In this document: in pieces, positions 21,250 through 31,800 of the stretch
Layout: every line of letters begins with the position of its first letter
How positions within the stretch are numbered: the stretch's first letter is position 1
Assembly (NCBI RefSeq): GCF_016808335.1
Contig: NC_053144.1
Coordinates: 68,991,400 to 69,055,399, forward strand
DNA from: Panicum virgatum
Lineage: Eukaryota; Streptophyta; Magnoliopsida; Poales; Poaceae
DNA length: 64,000 nt
Direction of reading: 5' to 3'
Position numbers and translations under genes: made by a program
The notes under the pieces: model-generated
What the model saw: the letters and a program-made list of their open reading frames with translations, nothing else
Told to the model about the DNA's origin: nothing
The model's database searches: none

Positions 21250-21485
21250 TTAGCTTGTTGATCCCGGTGAAGAATCACCACTACGCACCCAGCGTTGGTG
21301 GGATTGTCGGACAGAGCACACTGGAATACCCTCGGTAAGGGGTGAGAAAAGTCTGGCAGCTCGATTCTGTTCGGAGTCCGAGGGTTCACGGTCGTGAAGG
21401 AAGGTGCAGGGATTGTTTTGATGTGAAGAAGAGTAGAGCATCCACCCTTGTTCCCACGTGCGGGCAAAGCTCATGGCCACGCCTA
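21250..21485 (-). pseudogene. DUF295 gene fragment, copy C
   Basis: This piece matches the amino-half interior of copies A and B (TWEQGWMLYSSS, then RVFQCALSD in a second frame) but is frame-shifted by seven extra bases near 21386 and lacks both ends. At its right edge (21508-21541) it joins sequence that otherwise lies 5' of the adenylate kinase gene (15041-15075). Confidence 0.8.
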
Positions 21486-21507
21486 CGGCCTACCAGCAGC
21501 CAAACAG

Positions 21508-21541
21508 GGAAGACGGTGCATGCAACGTTGAGATCGTAGCC
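21508..21541. repeat. Copy of adenylate kinase upstream sequence
   Basis: The sequence gaagacggtgcatgcaacgt and following gagatcgtagcc match 15041-15075 with one difference in the part compared. It connects to DUF295 copy C, so the two source segments were joined by rearrangement. Confidence 0.8.
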
Positions 21542-21629
21542 TTTAAACGTGTCGTTCTAGCAGCCACGTTCTAGAACGCACACAACACGCTTCACTGCGC
21601 GTCGTAGCATTTGGGGATGAAAGCCGATC

Positions 21630-22530
21630 AAATTTTACTATTATTAATTGGAGTCTCTTTTTGAAGCCTCCAGATGAAACCACCTAGGATACTAAGTGGA
21701 CAGTCTAAAAAAATAAAAAAATTCTACAAATTCTCACAAAAATCAGAAACATCCGCCCATCAATTCGGCAACTCTAATCATAATAGTCATTGGATCTATT
21801 ACTTTTTTAATAAATTATCCACCTTTGCTATTATGAAAATAGACTAAAGTAACCCCCTAAACATGTATTTAAATTACCCACCTCTGCCATTATAAAGAAC
21901 TAATCTAAAGTAACCCCCTAAACATGTATCTAAATTACCCACCTCTGTATTATAAAAGAACTAATCTAAAATAACCACCTAATCTTCATATAAATTACCC
22001 ACTTATGCCATTATAAAATAATATTAAATAACCCCCTAATTTTTTATATTATCCAATAATAACATAATAAAAAGTTAAAATGAACCCCAAATCTGAATCA
22101 AAATTATGTTATTATAATAAAATCTTAAACCGCATCAGTATAAAATTTTAAATTACTATTCCTATCATTATTAATATATTATTTATGTTATTATTTATAT
22201 AAACATACTAACCATAATATGTTTGTCACTATATATTCATGTATAAAAGAAGGGATAAGAATACCAATTTTTATGTTGTTCACATATCTAAAACAAAGTG
22301 TTCAATTAAACACATGTCAAACATATATGGAGGTGTGATGTGAAGTGAGAAAAAAATTGTTAGAAACTAAACCTATCACATTTATTACAATTACATAATG
22401 ATAAATATGTAATAAATATGTATCTTTGCAGTACTGGATTAGAATATTTAATTGATTAAAGAGAGTGTGAGATAGATAATTATTAGATATCTCTAACTAG
22501 TTCGTGCGGGAGCACGGGTTGATAGACTAG
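21630..22530 (+). mobile_element. Non-autonomous Helitron (approximate 5' end)
   Basis: The 3' end has the signature CGTGCGGGAGCACG hairpin (22504-22517) followed by ggttgatagaCTAG, with CTAG at 22527-22530 and T after it. The proposed 5' end near 21630 (tcaaattttactattattaa) follows a T-rich grass Helitron pattern but its exact TC start is uncertain. The interior is AT-rich, with a ~60-bp tandem repeat, and lacks Rep/helicase coding sequence. Confidence 0.7.
21824..22045. repeat. About 60-bp tandem repeat in the Helitron
   Basis: The segment ctaaagtaaccccctaaaca followed by ttaaattacccacctctgcc recurs about every 60 bp at roughly 21845, 21906 and 21967, ending with a partial unit near 22025. 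Confidence 0.85.
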
Positions 22531-23290
22531 TTCGTATAGAATTAGACTCGAATAGCACTTTTTTACCATATTTTAACTCGAATACGAATACAAATTCATA
22601 TATTCTCGAATACAAATGTAGAACGGATATGTTAGATTTGGATTTGTATTCGCATTCGGTAACGTTAGGCTATTTTCTTTATCGGTAATGTTAGAATGCA
22701 AAATCATTATACATGTAGAAACTAAAGTATAGCAATATAACAAAGATGACTTGTAAAAAATAGCTTATGTATCGACAAATATTTTTAATATATATATATA
22801 TATATATAACAAAACTAAAAATTAAAAATATATATCAATAAACATATAAAACTTTACTAATACATAAATAGAAATTATAAAAGTAGTTTAACCTATATAT
22901 AGATTAAACATGAATATTTTAAAGTAAACTTAATCATCTTATATCTTTTTTATTAAAATCAATCACTTTAGTTATGGAAAAATAAAGATGACTTTTAAAT
23001 AGTTTCAGTGGATATGAATACGGATATTGTCGTATACAACTATACGGATGTAAAATCGAGTAGAGAAATCAATGAAAATCATATTCGTATGTATCCACTT
23101 TATTACCATATTGAATTCGAATACGGATTCGGATAGCTACATTGATGTTTAAGTGGATACAATTATCAGATATTTTAGATATTCCTATTCCTATTCCCTA
23201 ATAGCACCAGCACCAGCCTAAACTAATCCAAAAGGCAACCCAAAGCCACAATAAAATATGCAACATAAGAGTACATGATCGGAAGAACTA
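22531..23290. other. AT-rich repeat-like intergenic DNA
   Basis: Contains many tcgaatacgaatac-like pieces (22545-22670, 23010-23130) resembling a dispersed grass repeat, and a (TA)n run at 22788-22807. No gene seen. Confidence 0.45.
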
Positions 23291-23314
23291 TTAAAACCTT
23301 TCTGTGTTTAATTG

Positions 23315-24295
23315 CTATACAGGAAGCAGCCAAAATGCCTCTGAGGATAGCTTTGGAAGATCGTTTGAAGGATGATAGCATACTCTATGGGTGTTTTCTA
23401 CTATGTTGAATATATGCATTGCATTTGGTCCAGTCCAGTAGACGCAGTTCGGCTCCAGCGCAAATCTCGTAGCAGGACAACATCCTCCACCATAACCCGA
23501 CCACAGCAAGGCTCGATCACCGATCTTGTCGACCTTGACGAACCGTTGCCCTATCAAGTCTATCTTGTAAAGAGTGATTCCAGTGATGTTTAGTGCGCCG
23601 TCTTTGTAATCGTGGAATGCAAAGAACTTGTAGTGTTCCTCGTCTAGCTCGAAAGAACAAGTTTCGGCAGTACCAAACCGTCTTGGCACGCCCTGCATCT
23701 TGATGATCTGGGTGACCGGGCTCGGGTTGAACTCGAGGATAACATAATCACCAGCTGCAATATAAAAGTAAAACTTGCCTTTACATGATGTGAGATCGGT
23801 TATGACTCTCTTCTCCCAAACCAATCCTTCGATGTCGCATTGCTGGCTCCCCACGTCGTAGTCGTGCTTGATCCACTCCGGCGTCACTCCGACACGGCAG
23901 TACCAGAAGCACGGTTCATTCAGGCGAAGAATCACCACTACGCACCCAGCTGTGCTGGTAGGCTTGTCGGAAAGAGCACACTGGAATACCCTCGGCAAGG
24001 GGTGAGGAAAGTTTGGCAGCTCGATTCTGTTCAGAGTCCGAGGGTCGTGAAGGAAGGTGAAGGGATTGTTTCGATCTGAAGAAGAGTTGAGTATCCACCC
24101 TTGTTTCCACGTGAGAGCAAAGCTCATCGTCGTACCTCCCAGCGGCTGCATATCGCACTTAAGGCGGTCGCCTTTGGAGTCCAGTAGTGAAATCCCCCGG
24201 CACTGACGATCTTGATCATCGGGTACCTTGATCTCGTCGGGATCGAGGACGAGGCAGGGCCCCGGAGGCACCGGCGCAAGATGGCTCCACGACAT
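23315..24295 (-). CDS. DUF295 (KIB1-4 beta-propeller) protein, copy B, 326 aa
   Basis: Single open frame with ATG at 24293-24295 and no frame break. The family is defined by KIB1-type beta-propeller repeats. Visible features are SLLDSKGDRLKC, RTLNRIELPNFP, the conserved pair GDRALLWSG and LEPNCVYWTG near residues 265-295, and the ending EAFWLLPV. No F-box is present before the propeller and the protein is shorter than the usual ~400 residues, so it may be an F-box-less paralog or a 5'-truncated gene. It is the intact relative of copy A (broken by CACTA) and copy C (fragment). Function unknown; KIB1-like proteins act with kinases or ubiquitin ligases in other plants. Confidence 0.8.
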   Translation of the reverse strand: MSWSHLAPVPPGPCLVLDPDEIKVPDDQDRQCRGISLLDSKGDRLKCDMQPLGGTTMSFALTWKQGWILNSSSDRNNPFTFLHDPRTLNRIELPNFPHPLPRVFQCALSDKPTSTAGCVVVILRLNEPCFWYCRVGVTPEWIKHDYDVGSQQCDIEGLVWEKRVITDLTSCKGKFYFYIAAGDYVILEFNPSPVTQIIKMQGVPRRFGTAETCSFELDEEHYKFFAFHDYKDGALNITGITLYKIDLIGQRFVKVDKIGDRALLWSGYGGGCCPATRFALEPNCVYWTGPNAMHIFNIVENTHRVCYHPSNDLPKLSSEAFWLLPV

Positions 24296-24331
24296 TGCGT
24301 ACTTGTCGATTGGTTGATTTGGAAAGATGAT

Positions 24332-24360
24332 CGAGCGAGCGAGCGAGCGAGCGAGCGAGC
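24332..24360. repeat. (GAGC)n microsatellite 5' of DUF295 copy B
   Basis: About seven gagc units; the matching place upstream of copy A (about 17030-17040) has only two or three, so the tract changed length after the duplication. Confidence 0.9.
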
Positions 24361-24680
24361 TTCTAAATGAAAACTGGCCTGGCTCCGAAAACTAAGGTTT
24401 AGTTTCTTGCATTGCGGCGGCTGTTAAATAGGAGTGGATGCGGTGCTGGTGGATTGGTCGGAGTAGCTACGCTACGTACGAGTCATGATCGGAACCCAGA
24501 GCCGAACACGACTCGGACAACAGTCTGCTACTCTAGCTAGCTGCCCGGTGAAAAATCAAAACCATCTGCCGATCGGAGTCGCAGATAATATAATTTAGAG
24601 AACTCGGAGAGGAAAAAAAAATCAAAACCTTCATCATTACTAAACAGAGCGATGCAATTTTTTTTTAAAAAAAAGACACA
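24361..24680. repeat. Upstream flank of DUF295 copy B
   Basis: Homologous to 17040-17300 of copy A, as listed there; contains no separate gene. Confidence 0.75.
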
Positions 24681-24787
24681 CGGGCACACTACTAGCTAGG
24701 CCGCCGATTATTCAACACCGGCAGGCGGCGGCAGCAGAATTAAAAGGAAGGCACGCACGATCCGATCCACTGGCCCGATGATACATA

Positions 24788-25122
24788 TCACTCCCGGCAG
24801 TGCGTGGTGCAGAAGCAGCGGCGGCGGAAGCCGCGGCACTTGCCGTCGGGGAAGCCCTCCGTCCTGCAGACGTTGGCGCAGTTGGCCCGGCGCACGCAGG
24901 GGCCCCGGAACCTGTGGCTCTGCGACAGGCACGTGCGCGCCTCCGCCACGCCCACCGGCCCGCCAACCTCTGGTGAATGACCAAGACGACATGCATCTCA
25001 GATCAGCGAGATCGACTTCAGTTGATCCAGAGGATCAGCCACCCGGGCGACGACGTACCTGTGGCCACGAGCAGCAGCAGCACGAGGAGGACGGCCGAGA
25101 AGAGCTTCCGGGGGAGCTCCAT
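24788..25122 (-). CDS. Plant defensin (gamma-thionin), two exons, 81 aa
   Basis: Exon 1 (25122-25059) encodes a signal peptide ([20 protein letters not shown]) and one base of a split codon; GT at 25058, AG acceptor at 24971-24970; exon 2 (24969-24788) ends in TGA. The mature part begins about RTCLSQ and has eight cysteines: [27 protein letters not shown] and a final C. It also has the Gly of the gamma-core ([12 protein letters not shown]). Phase-1 intron after the signal peptide and eight-cysteine spacing are usual for this family. The product is expected to be secreted and antimicrobial or antifungal; target unknown. It lies in the same strand as DUF295 copy B, about 490 bp upstream of its start. 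Confidence 0.95.
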
Positions 25123-25238
25123 TGCTTGCGCTGCTTCCTTAGCTTCTCCCACTACTACTGATCTAAGAAATGGATCGATCGGTAGAAAGACGAAGATGAT
25201 GGCTTGTTGCTGGAACAAGACGGGATGGGGGCCCTGCC

Positions 25239-25246
25239 GTATATAG
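25239..25246 (-). promoter_or_regulatory. Candidate TATA box of the defensin gene
   Basis: On the minus strand ctatatac lies about 120 bp before the ATG, giving a 5' UTR of about 85-90 bases if it is used. Confidence 0.5.
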
Positions 25247-25249
25247 ACA

Positions 25250-26244
25250 CCCGTGACACACGAGCGATCGAGACGAGATGAGATGGGGTGGCACGCCGCA
25301 TGGCAGGTGTGGCACGTACGCCACGAGATGCGAGACGTGACGCGAGTAGATTAACCGGACGTGTGAAAAGAACGAGGAGGAAAGCAGCACGAGCGAGCTC
25401 CACGTGGGGCCCTGGGCGCGTCCACCAGCGCGCAGCGAGGCGCGTACGTGTAAAGACCCTGCTGCCGTCCTCGCGCTTTTCAGACACCGTAAAAGATGGG
25501 AGCCGGCGAGGATCGGAGATGAGGCCAAGGCTGGAATTTGTCTTGAGGAGATGAGGCCAAGGCAAGGCCAGGGCAGGCTCGTCGATCTTGTTCGCAAGGA
25601 TCGGAGTAGTAGGGTGCCGGCGTTGTGAGATTTTCAGGCGTGGATGGATGTGCATTTTACTGTGTGCGCAGTTCACGCGAAACTCCTGTGTTCTATCGAC
25701 ATCTCGTATGCGCGCTCGTTAATGGCGGTGCCTCGCAGATACGCTGTCGGCGAATTTTCTCTTTTCCTTTGCAGAGGGGATCACTGCAGCAAGTGCATTC
25801 CTTTCCAGAAAGTGAAAAGGTTTTGCCATACTGGTTTATATTCGAGTCGGCGCAGTTTGTCCAATAAAGGAGCTCACGGAACCGATCTTCCTCGATCGAT
25901 AGAACGAATGCTGTGGATCGCCGCTCAGGTTTGGACGAGAAAAGCGAGACAAAGTGAGGCATTCAGAGATTTACGGAATAAAGCGAACATGCATGTAGAT
26001 GGCGCAACGCATCAGCTTTAGTTTCTTTTGCTGCCATGGCAATTTCCAGCGTTTTCAAACTGCACTACTTTACTTCAAAAAAAAAAAAAACTGCACTACC
26101 AGTCTGACGTTTGTGAAGCCTTTTTCTTCCGTCTGCTTCAAATGCCCATTTCCACCAGGTTCCGAAGCGATGCCGTTAGCAACAGAACGTTAAGCAAGTG
26201 TGCTTTGCAGTTTGCACAGAGGTGCGAGGGAGAAGATTTCCGGT
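25250..26244. other. Defensin upstream region and intergenic DNA
   Basis: Overlapping frames on both strands (25155-25676, 25288-25554, 25644-26021) show no domain or codon pattern that I recognise. Considered non-coding. Confidence 0.4.
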
Positions 26245-26573
26245 GGTCTTGTTTGGTTCGCTAGCACAACTTGTGCTACAAAGAGAATCTTGTATGCATT
26301 GAGTATTAAATGAAGTTTATTTGTAAAATCTTTTCATAGATGGGTACAACTTTACGCGACGAATCTAATGAGACTAATTAATTCATGATTGACTATAGTA
26401 ATGCTACAGTAACCATCCTCTAATCGTGCGGTCAAAGACCTTATTAGATTGGTCTCACGAAGTAGCGTAGGGGTTGTGAAGTTAATTTTGTAAACTGCTT
26501 TTATTTAATATCCGTAATTAATTGTCAAAGTTAGCTAGCTACAGTACCTAGCGTTACTAAACCAAACAGGACC
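26245..26573. mobile_element. MITE with TTGTTTGGTT inverted ends, 329 bp
   Basis: Left end ggtcttgtttggttcgctag and right end gcgttactaaaccaaacagg with acc are inverted repeats. The AT-rich interior (ctacagtaaccatcc, aattaattca) matches a common grass MITE family with hAT- or Harbinger-like ends. Non-coding. Confidence 0.8.
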
Positions 26574-27469
26574 TTTTATGTCAGCCCAGTGTAAGCCCAC
26601 TAGTTCTGTTAGTTTGAGCCCAACCATAGCCATCTTTTCGAAATTGCAAAAGCCCAACATCTTATTCGACCCACTTTCTTCTCAACAAAAAACGGAAGCA
26701 GCCCACTTCAAAAATAGCCTCAACAGTTTCTCGTGTTAGTCTTGCTAAAAAAAAGTTTCTCGTATTAGTTGAAATGGGGAAAAAAAATCTCATCTTCTTT
26801 TTTTAAGAAAAAGAAATATAGCTTTATCAAACAGTATGATGTACGGTCTGTCAAAGGGAACCGTGCAGCAACGCTGACGAAACTGCATCCGCATTACAAC
26901 GTAGGAGCAACCAAATTAACGAGGTCAATTCTTATTCAAGCCCGTCGTTCTCCGAGATCTCGAGAACACGTTTTGCTGAATCTGACTCGCCCTCCGGCAG
27001 CAGCAAGCTTTCCGTCGACATTCAAAATTAAATGCAGCATTAGAATTGGCAGCTACCCCTCCTTGTCGATCGTGCCGCGATCGCGAGGCCAGCCGGGCGC
27101 TGCGCGGGTGCGCACGCGGTGGTGCCGGCCACCGGCGACGGGATCGCTGTGGTCCGCGGCACTCGCTGCCGGGCACAGCCACGGCACCGACACGTCGCCG
27201 CCATGGGAAAAGAAAAGGACAGAGTTTTGGGGGCGGACAGCGATCTGAATATGATCAGCGGCGCAACGCGATCCCCACGACGAGGGAATGTGGCAGGGCA
27301 TCTTGGCCGGAGATATTTTCCGCGCAAATAATCATAATAATTATTTTTTTATTTTGAAACAATTTTTTTCCCGAATAAAATTTTTGTATTGCTAGAACAA
27401 TTAAAAAATTGTTCTAGAACAAAAAAAATTTGAAATAATTTCGATTGGATTATATTTCGGTCCCCCTCC
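26574..27469. other. Intergenic DNA
   Basis: No gene seen; the frame at 26769-27248 has no recognisable domain. A perfect palindrome lies at 27392-27417. Confidence 0.4.
27392..27417. repeat. Perfect palindrome ctagaacaatt / aattgttctag
   Basis: Two 11-bp arms with a four-A spacer. AT-rich surroundings. Could form a hairpin; no link to a gene or promoter was found. Confidence 0.9.
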
Positions 27470-28434
27470 GTTGTTGCCACGTTTAATTTAGCCCAGCAGT
27501 CCATTTATTTGGAATGGGCGACGGCACAATCGTATGTACTACCTGTACGTAGAGGAAAGCAAGTTTTGGGACCCAGCAACAATACCGAACGCAGACACGC
27601 TAGCTGCTAGTGCACCAGAGCCAGCCAGCCGAGCCGCAAATCACCAACACAAAAAGAAGTGAAAGGGTAGGCGGTCACGGTATAGACGACAGTTCGTGGT
27701 CCGCAGGACGTACGGTACGGTTCGGCCCGTCCTCGGTCCGAGTAAAACCGGCGCTTTTTCCTCTCGCGTAGTATTCGGCAGCAACGCATGCATGCATGCA
27801 TGCATGCATGCATCAAGACGTGTTGACGATTTTGCACTTGATGAACCGCCAGGCCAGGCAGGCTCGCTCGAGCTCGCCACGCCTCGCGGGTGATGTGATG
27901 GTTCACTTCACGCCATTATTTTCGTGCTGGAAGAGGAGCAGCACGAGGAGTTGTAGCTGGAGCGGGTTCTGATTTTTTTTTTTTTGAATCAGAACAGCAG
28001 GTGCCGGCTAAACCCTCACATGCATGTTAATTTGGATGCACATCTCGGAGCACCTGGCCACAGTCCAAAGACGGCATGCATGTTCTGATGCACGCACATC
28101 AGGGCGCAGATATTCCGAGTGCTCCGAGAGGCCAGCCAGCTAGCGCTGCTCATGCTGTCATGCGTTTGATTCATTCTGACGTGCGTCGGGTGAAATGTCT
28201 AGTCCGCCACTCGCCGCCGCTCGCGTTGTTTTCTCATAACCATCCAAAAAAGAGTAGATGGGTGGACAAGCTCACCGGCATTGTAGAAGAATATAATTCG
28301 GGAGAGATAAATATGGAAACCTGGGATTCCCCTTCTACTATCATGGGAAACTTGAGGATCATGGATTGGCGACACCTGGGGAAAGAAGGAGCTAGGTGGG
28401 TGTCTGCTCGTCCAACAGCTTAGAAAGATAGAAC
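27470..28434. repeat. Duplicated genomic block, copy 1
   Basis: It shares ordered segments with 34615-35420: ttggcccagcac/tccattt, tgctagtgcaccagagccag, agacgtgttgacgattttgc, gcgcagaatattccgagtgc and the end gtgggtgtctgctcgtccaac. Copy 1 is interrupted at its right end by the Copia element. Confidence 0.85.
27786..27813. repeat. (GCAT)n repeat
   Basis: About seven gcat units, also present as a shorter run in the second block copy near 34806-34828. Confidence 0.9.
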
Positions 28435-28788
28435 TGTTATATTGTGATCCAAATTCTGATGGGAGAGTGTTGGAATTTGGGCTTGGCCCATTAAGGCCCA
28501 TGTGGTGCAAACTTTTAATCCCACATTGCTAGTAGAAGTTGAGGAGACCACGTGACTCTCCTATATATCTAACCCATAGGCTTCACCGGAGAATACCAAT
28601 CCTATTATTCCTCTTGTAAGCCGCCGCTAGGCGTTATACACAAACACCCGATATAGTGAAGTTCTTGCTGGCTGGCGCCCGTGGTTTTTACCCTTCGCAT
28701 TGGAGGGGTTTTTCACGTTAAATCTTCGTGTCTTTCTGCGGTTTGATTTTTCTATTTTTCATCATTTTGTTCGCCGTCGCTTCTAACA
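28435..28788 (+). repeat. 5' LTR of Copia element
   Basis: Begins TGTTATATTGTGATCC and ends CTTCTAACA. It contains a TATA-like ctatatatct segment near 28560. Confidence 0.95.
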
Positions 28789-28790
28789 AG

Positions 28791-28802
28791 TGGTATCAGA
28801 GC
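28791..28802 (+). promoter_or_regulatory. Primer binding site (initiator-Met tRNA type)
   Basis: TGGTATCAGAGC two bases after the 5' LTR. Confidence 0.95.
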
Positions 28803-28827
28803 CGTGGTTTCAAGTTTGGGTTTCGTG

Positions 28828-31800
28828 ATGGCGTCGATGAAGTATGATCTACCGATGTTGGACTACAAGACAAGGTTCTCGCTGTGGCAAGTCAAGATGA
28901 GAGCTATTCTGGCGCAAACCAATGATCTTGATGAGGCGCTGGAAAAATTCGGGAAGAAAAAGAAGGATGAGTGGACCGATGAGGAGAAGCGCAAGGACCG
29001 TAAGGCTCTTTCTCTTATTCAGCTTCATCTATCTAATGATATTCTACAAGAAGTGCTGCAGGAAAAGACTGCTGCAGAATTGTGGCTAAAACTGGAATCG
29101 ATCTGCATGTCGAAGGATCTTACCAGTAAATTGCATATGAAGTTGAAGCTGTACACGCTTAAGATGCAGGAGGGTGATTCGGTGATGGGTCACCTATCTG
29201 TCTTCAAGGAGATCGTTGCTGACCTAGGGTCGATGGAGGTTAAGTATGAAGATGAGGACTTAGGTCTTCTTTTATTATGCTCTTTGCCAAGTTCTTATGC
29301 AAGTTTCCGTGACACCATACTATTAAGCCGTGATGAACTAACCCTTGCGGAAGTTTGTGAGGCACTCCAGTCTGAGGAGAAGATGAAAGGCATGGTGCAG
29401 ACATATGGCTCGTCCTCTAGGGGCGACGCTTTGCATGTCAGAGGCAGATCAGAGCAAAGATCCTCAAGTGATAACAACGATCGTGGCAAGAGCAATGACG
29501 GTAGAGGCCGCTCCCAGTCCAAAGGTCACAAGAAGAAATTCTGTAAGTATTGCAAGAAGAAATCTCATATGATTGAGGATTGCTGGAAATTGCAGAATAA
29601 GGAGAAGAAGAAAAATAAATCTGATGGTAAGGCTAGTGTTACTTCTGCTGGTGAAAACTCTGAGTCAGATTGTTTGGTTGTCTTTGCTGGTTGTGTTGCT
29701 GGTCATGATGAGTGGATTCTTGATTCTGCATGTTCTTTTCATATCTGCACTAATAGAGATTGGTTCAGTTCCTATGAGTCTTTGCAGAACGGTGATTTTG
29801 TGCGCATGAGAGATGATAACCCGTGTGAGATTATTGGCATTGGCTCTGTTCAGATCAAGACCCATGATGGCATGATTCGCATACTGAAGAATGTAAGGCA
29901 CATACCAGGGATGAAAAGAAATCTGATCTCGTTGAGCACACTTGATAAAGAAGGACTCAAATACACCGGTTCAGGTGGAGTTGTGAAGGTATCTAAAGGT
30001 TCTCTTTTATGTTTGCTGGGTGATCTCAATCCTTCAAATTTATATGTTCTCAGAGGTTGTACTTTGCATGGTTCTGTTTCTGCTGCTAATGTTGCTAATG
30101 CTGAACCTAGTAAGACTGACCTTTGGCATATGCGTCTTGGACACATGAGTGAACTCGGTATGGCAGAATTGATGAAGAGAAACCTGCTGGATGGCTGCAT
30201 TCTGAGTGGCAAGAAGTTCTGTGAGCATTGTGTATTTGGTAAGCATAAGAGGGTCAAATTCAATACCTCTGTTCATACCACAAAAGGTACACTTGATTAT
30301 GTTCATGCTGATTTGTGGGGTCCTTCACGTAAGCCTTCATATGGTGGTGCTCGTTATATGCTTACCATTATTGATGATTACTCTAGAAGAGTCTGGCCTT
30401 ATTTTCTGAAAAGCAAAGATGATACTTTTGCTGCTTTTATAGAATGGAAAGTTATGATAGAAAGGCAAACTGAGAAGAAGGTCAAGGTGCTTCGAACTGA
30501 TAATGGTGGAGAGTTTTGTTCGGATGCTTTTGATGATTATTGCAGAAAAGAAGGCATTGTTAGGCATCACACCATACCATACACTCCTCAGCAGAATGGT
30601 GTGGCCGAGCGTATGAACAGGACTATCATCTCGAAGGCTCGTTGCATGCTGTCCAATGCCCATATGAACAAGCGTTTTTGGGCTGAGGCTGCTAATACAG
30701 CATGTTATTTGATCAACAGATCGCCTTCTATTCCACTCAACAAGAAGACTCCTATTGAGGTATGGTCTGGTACACCTGCAGATTATTCACACTTGAGAGT
30801 TTTTGGCTGCACTGCTTATGCTCATGTTGATAATGGAAAATTAGAGCCTAGAGCTATTAAATGTCTGTTTCTTGGTTATGGTTCGGGAGTCAAAGGATAT
30901 AAATTGTGGAATCCTGAAACTAGAAAGACTTTTATGAGCAGAAGTGATGTTTTCAATGAATCTGTGATGTTTACTGACAGTTTGTCCACAGATGATGCTT
31001 TAGTTGAGAAATTGCAGTCACAAGTTAGTGTGCAGGTGGAGCTTATGGATGACCAGAAAAATGAAGTTGTTGGTAATGATGTTTCAGATAGTGTTCCTGA
31101 TACTGTTCAGCACTCACCTCCAGTTTCACAGTCTGATTTGCAGCATGAGGAGGATGTAGATTTACCTATTGCTCTTCGCAGATCAAAGAGGAGTTGTGGA
31201 CCTCCAAACCGTTTAATTGAGGAGTGTAATCTGACTTATTATGCTTTGAGTTGTGCTGAACAGGTGGAGGATGCTAGTGAGCCAGCAACATATTCTGAAG
31301 CCATTGATTCAGTTGATAAGGAGAAGTGGATCTCAGCTATGCATGAGGAGATGCAGTCTCTTGAGAAGAATGGCACATGGGAGATTGTAAGCTTGTCTGA
31401 GAAAAAGAAGACTGTTCGCTGCAAATGGGTCTTCAAGAGAAAGGAGGGTTTGTCTTCTAGTGAGCCTCCAAGATTTAAGGCAAGGTTAGTTGCAAAAGGT
31501 TTCAGTCAGATTCCTGGTGTTGACTATAATGATGTGTTCTCTCCAGTTGTGAAGCATAGCTCAATTCGGACTTTCTTTAGTATTGTTGCTATGCATGATC
31601 TTGAGCTTGAGCAGTTAGATGTGAAGACTGCATTTTTACATGGAGAGCTTGAGGAGGAAATTTACATGGATCAGCCAGAAGGATTCATAGTGCCAAGCAA
31701 AGAGAATTATGTTTGCAAATTAAAGAAATCCTTGTATGGTTTGAAACAGTCTCCTCGTCAGTGGTATAAGAGGTTTGATTCATTTATGTTGTTACATGGT

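Noticed and set aside
25155..25676. 173-codon minus-strand frame upstream of the defensin
   Set aside because: No domain, overlapping frames on the other strand, and it covers the probable promoter.
26769..27248. 159-codon plus-strand frame
   Set aside because: No recognised domain; Arg/Pro-rich tail; overlaps minus-strand frames of similar quality.
28804..28827. Earlier GTG start for the Copia polyprotein
   Set aside because: It lies just after the primer site; the ATG at 28828 is the normal eukaryotic start.
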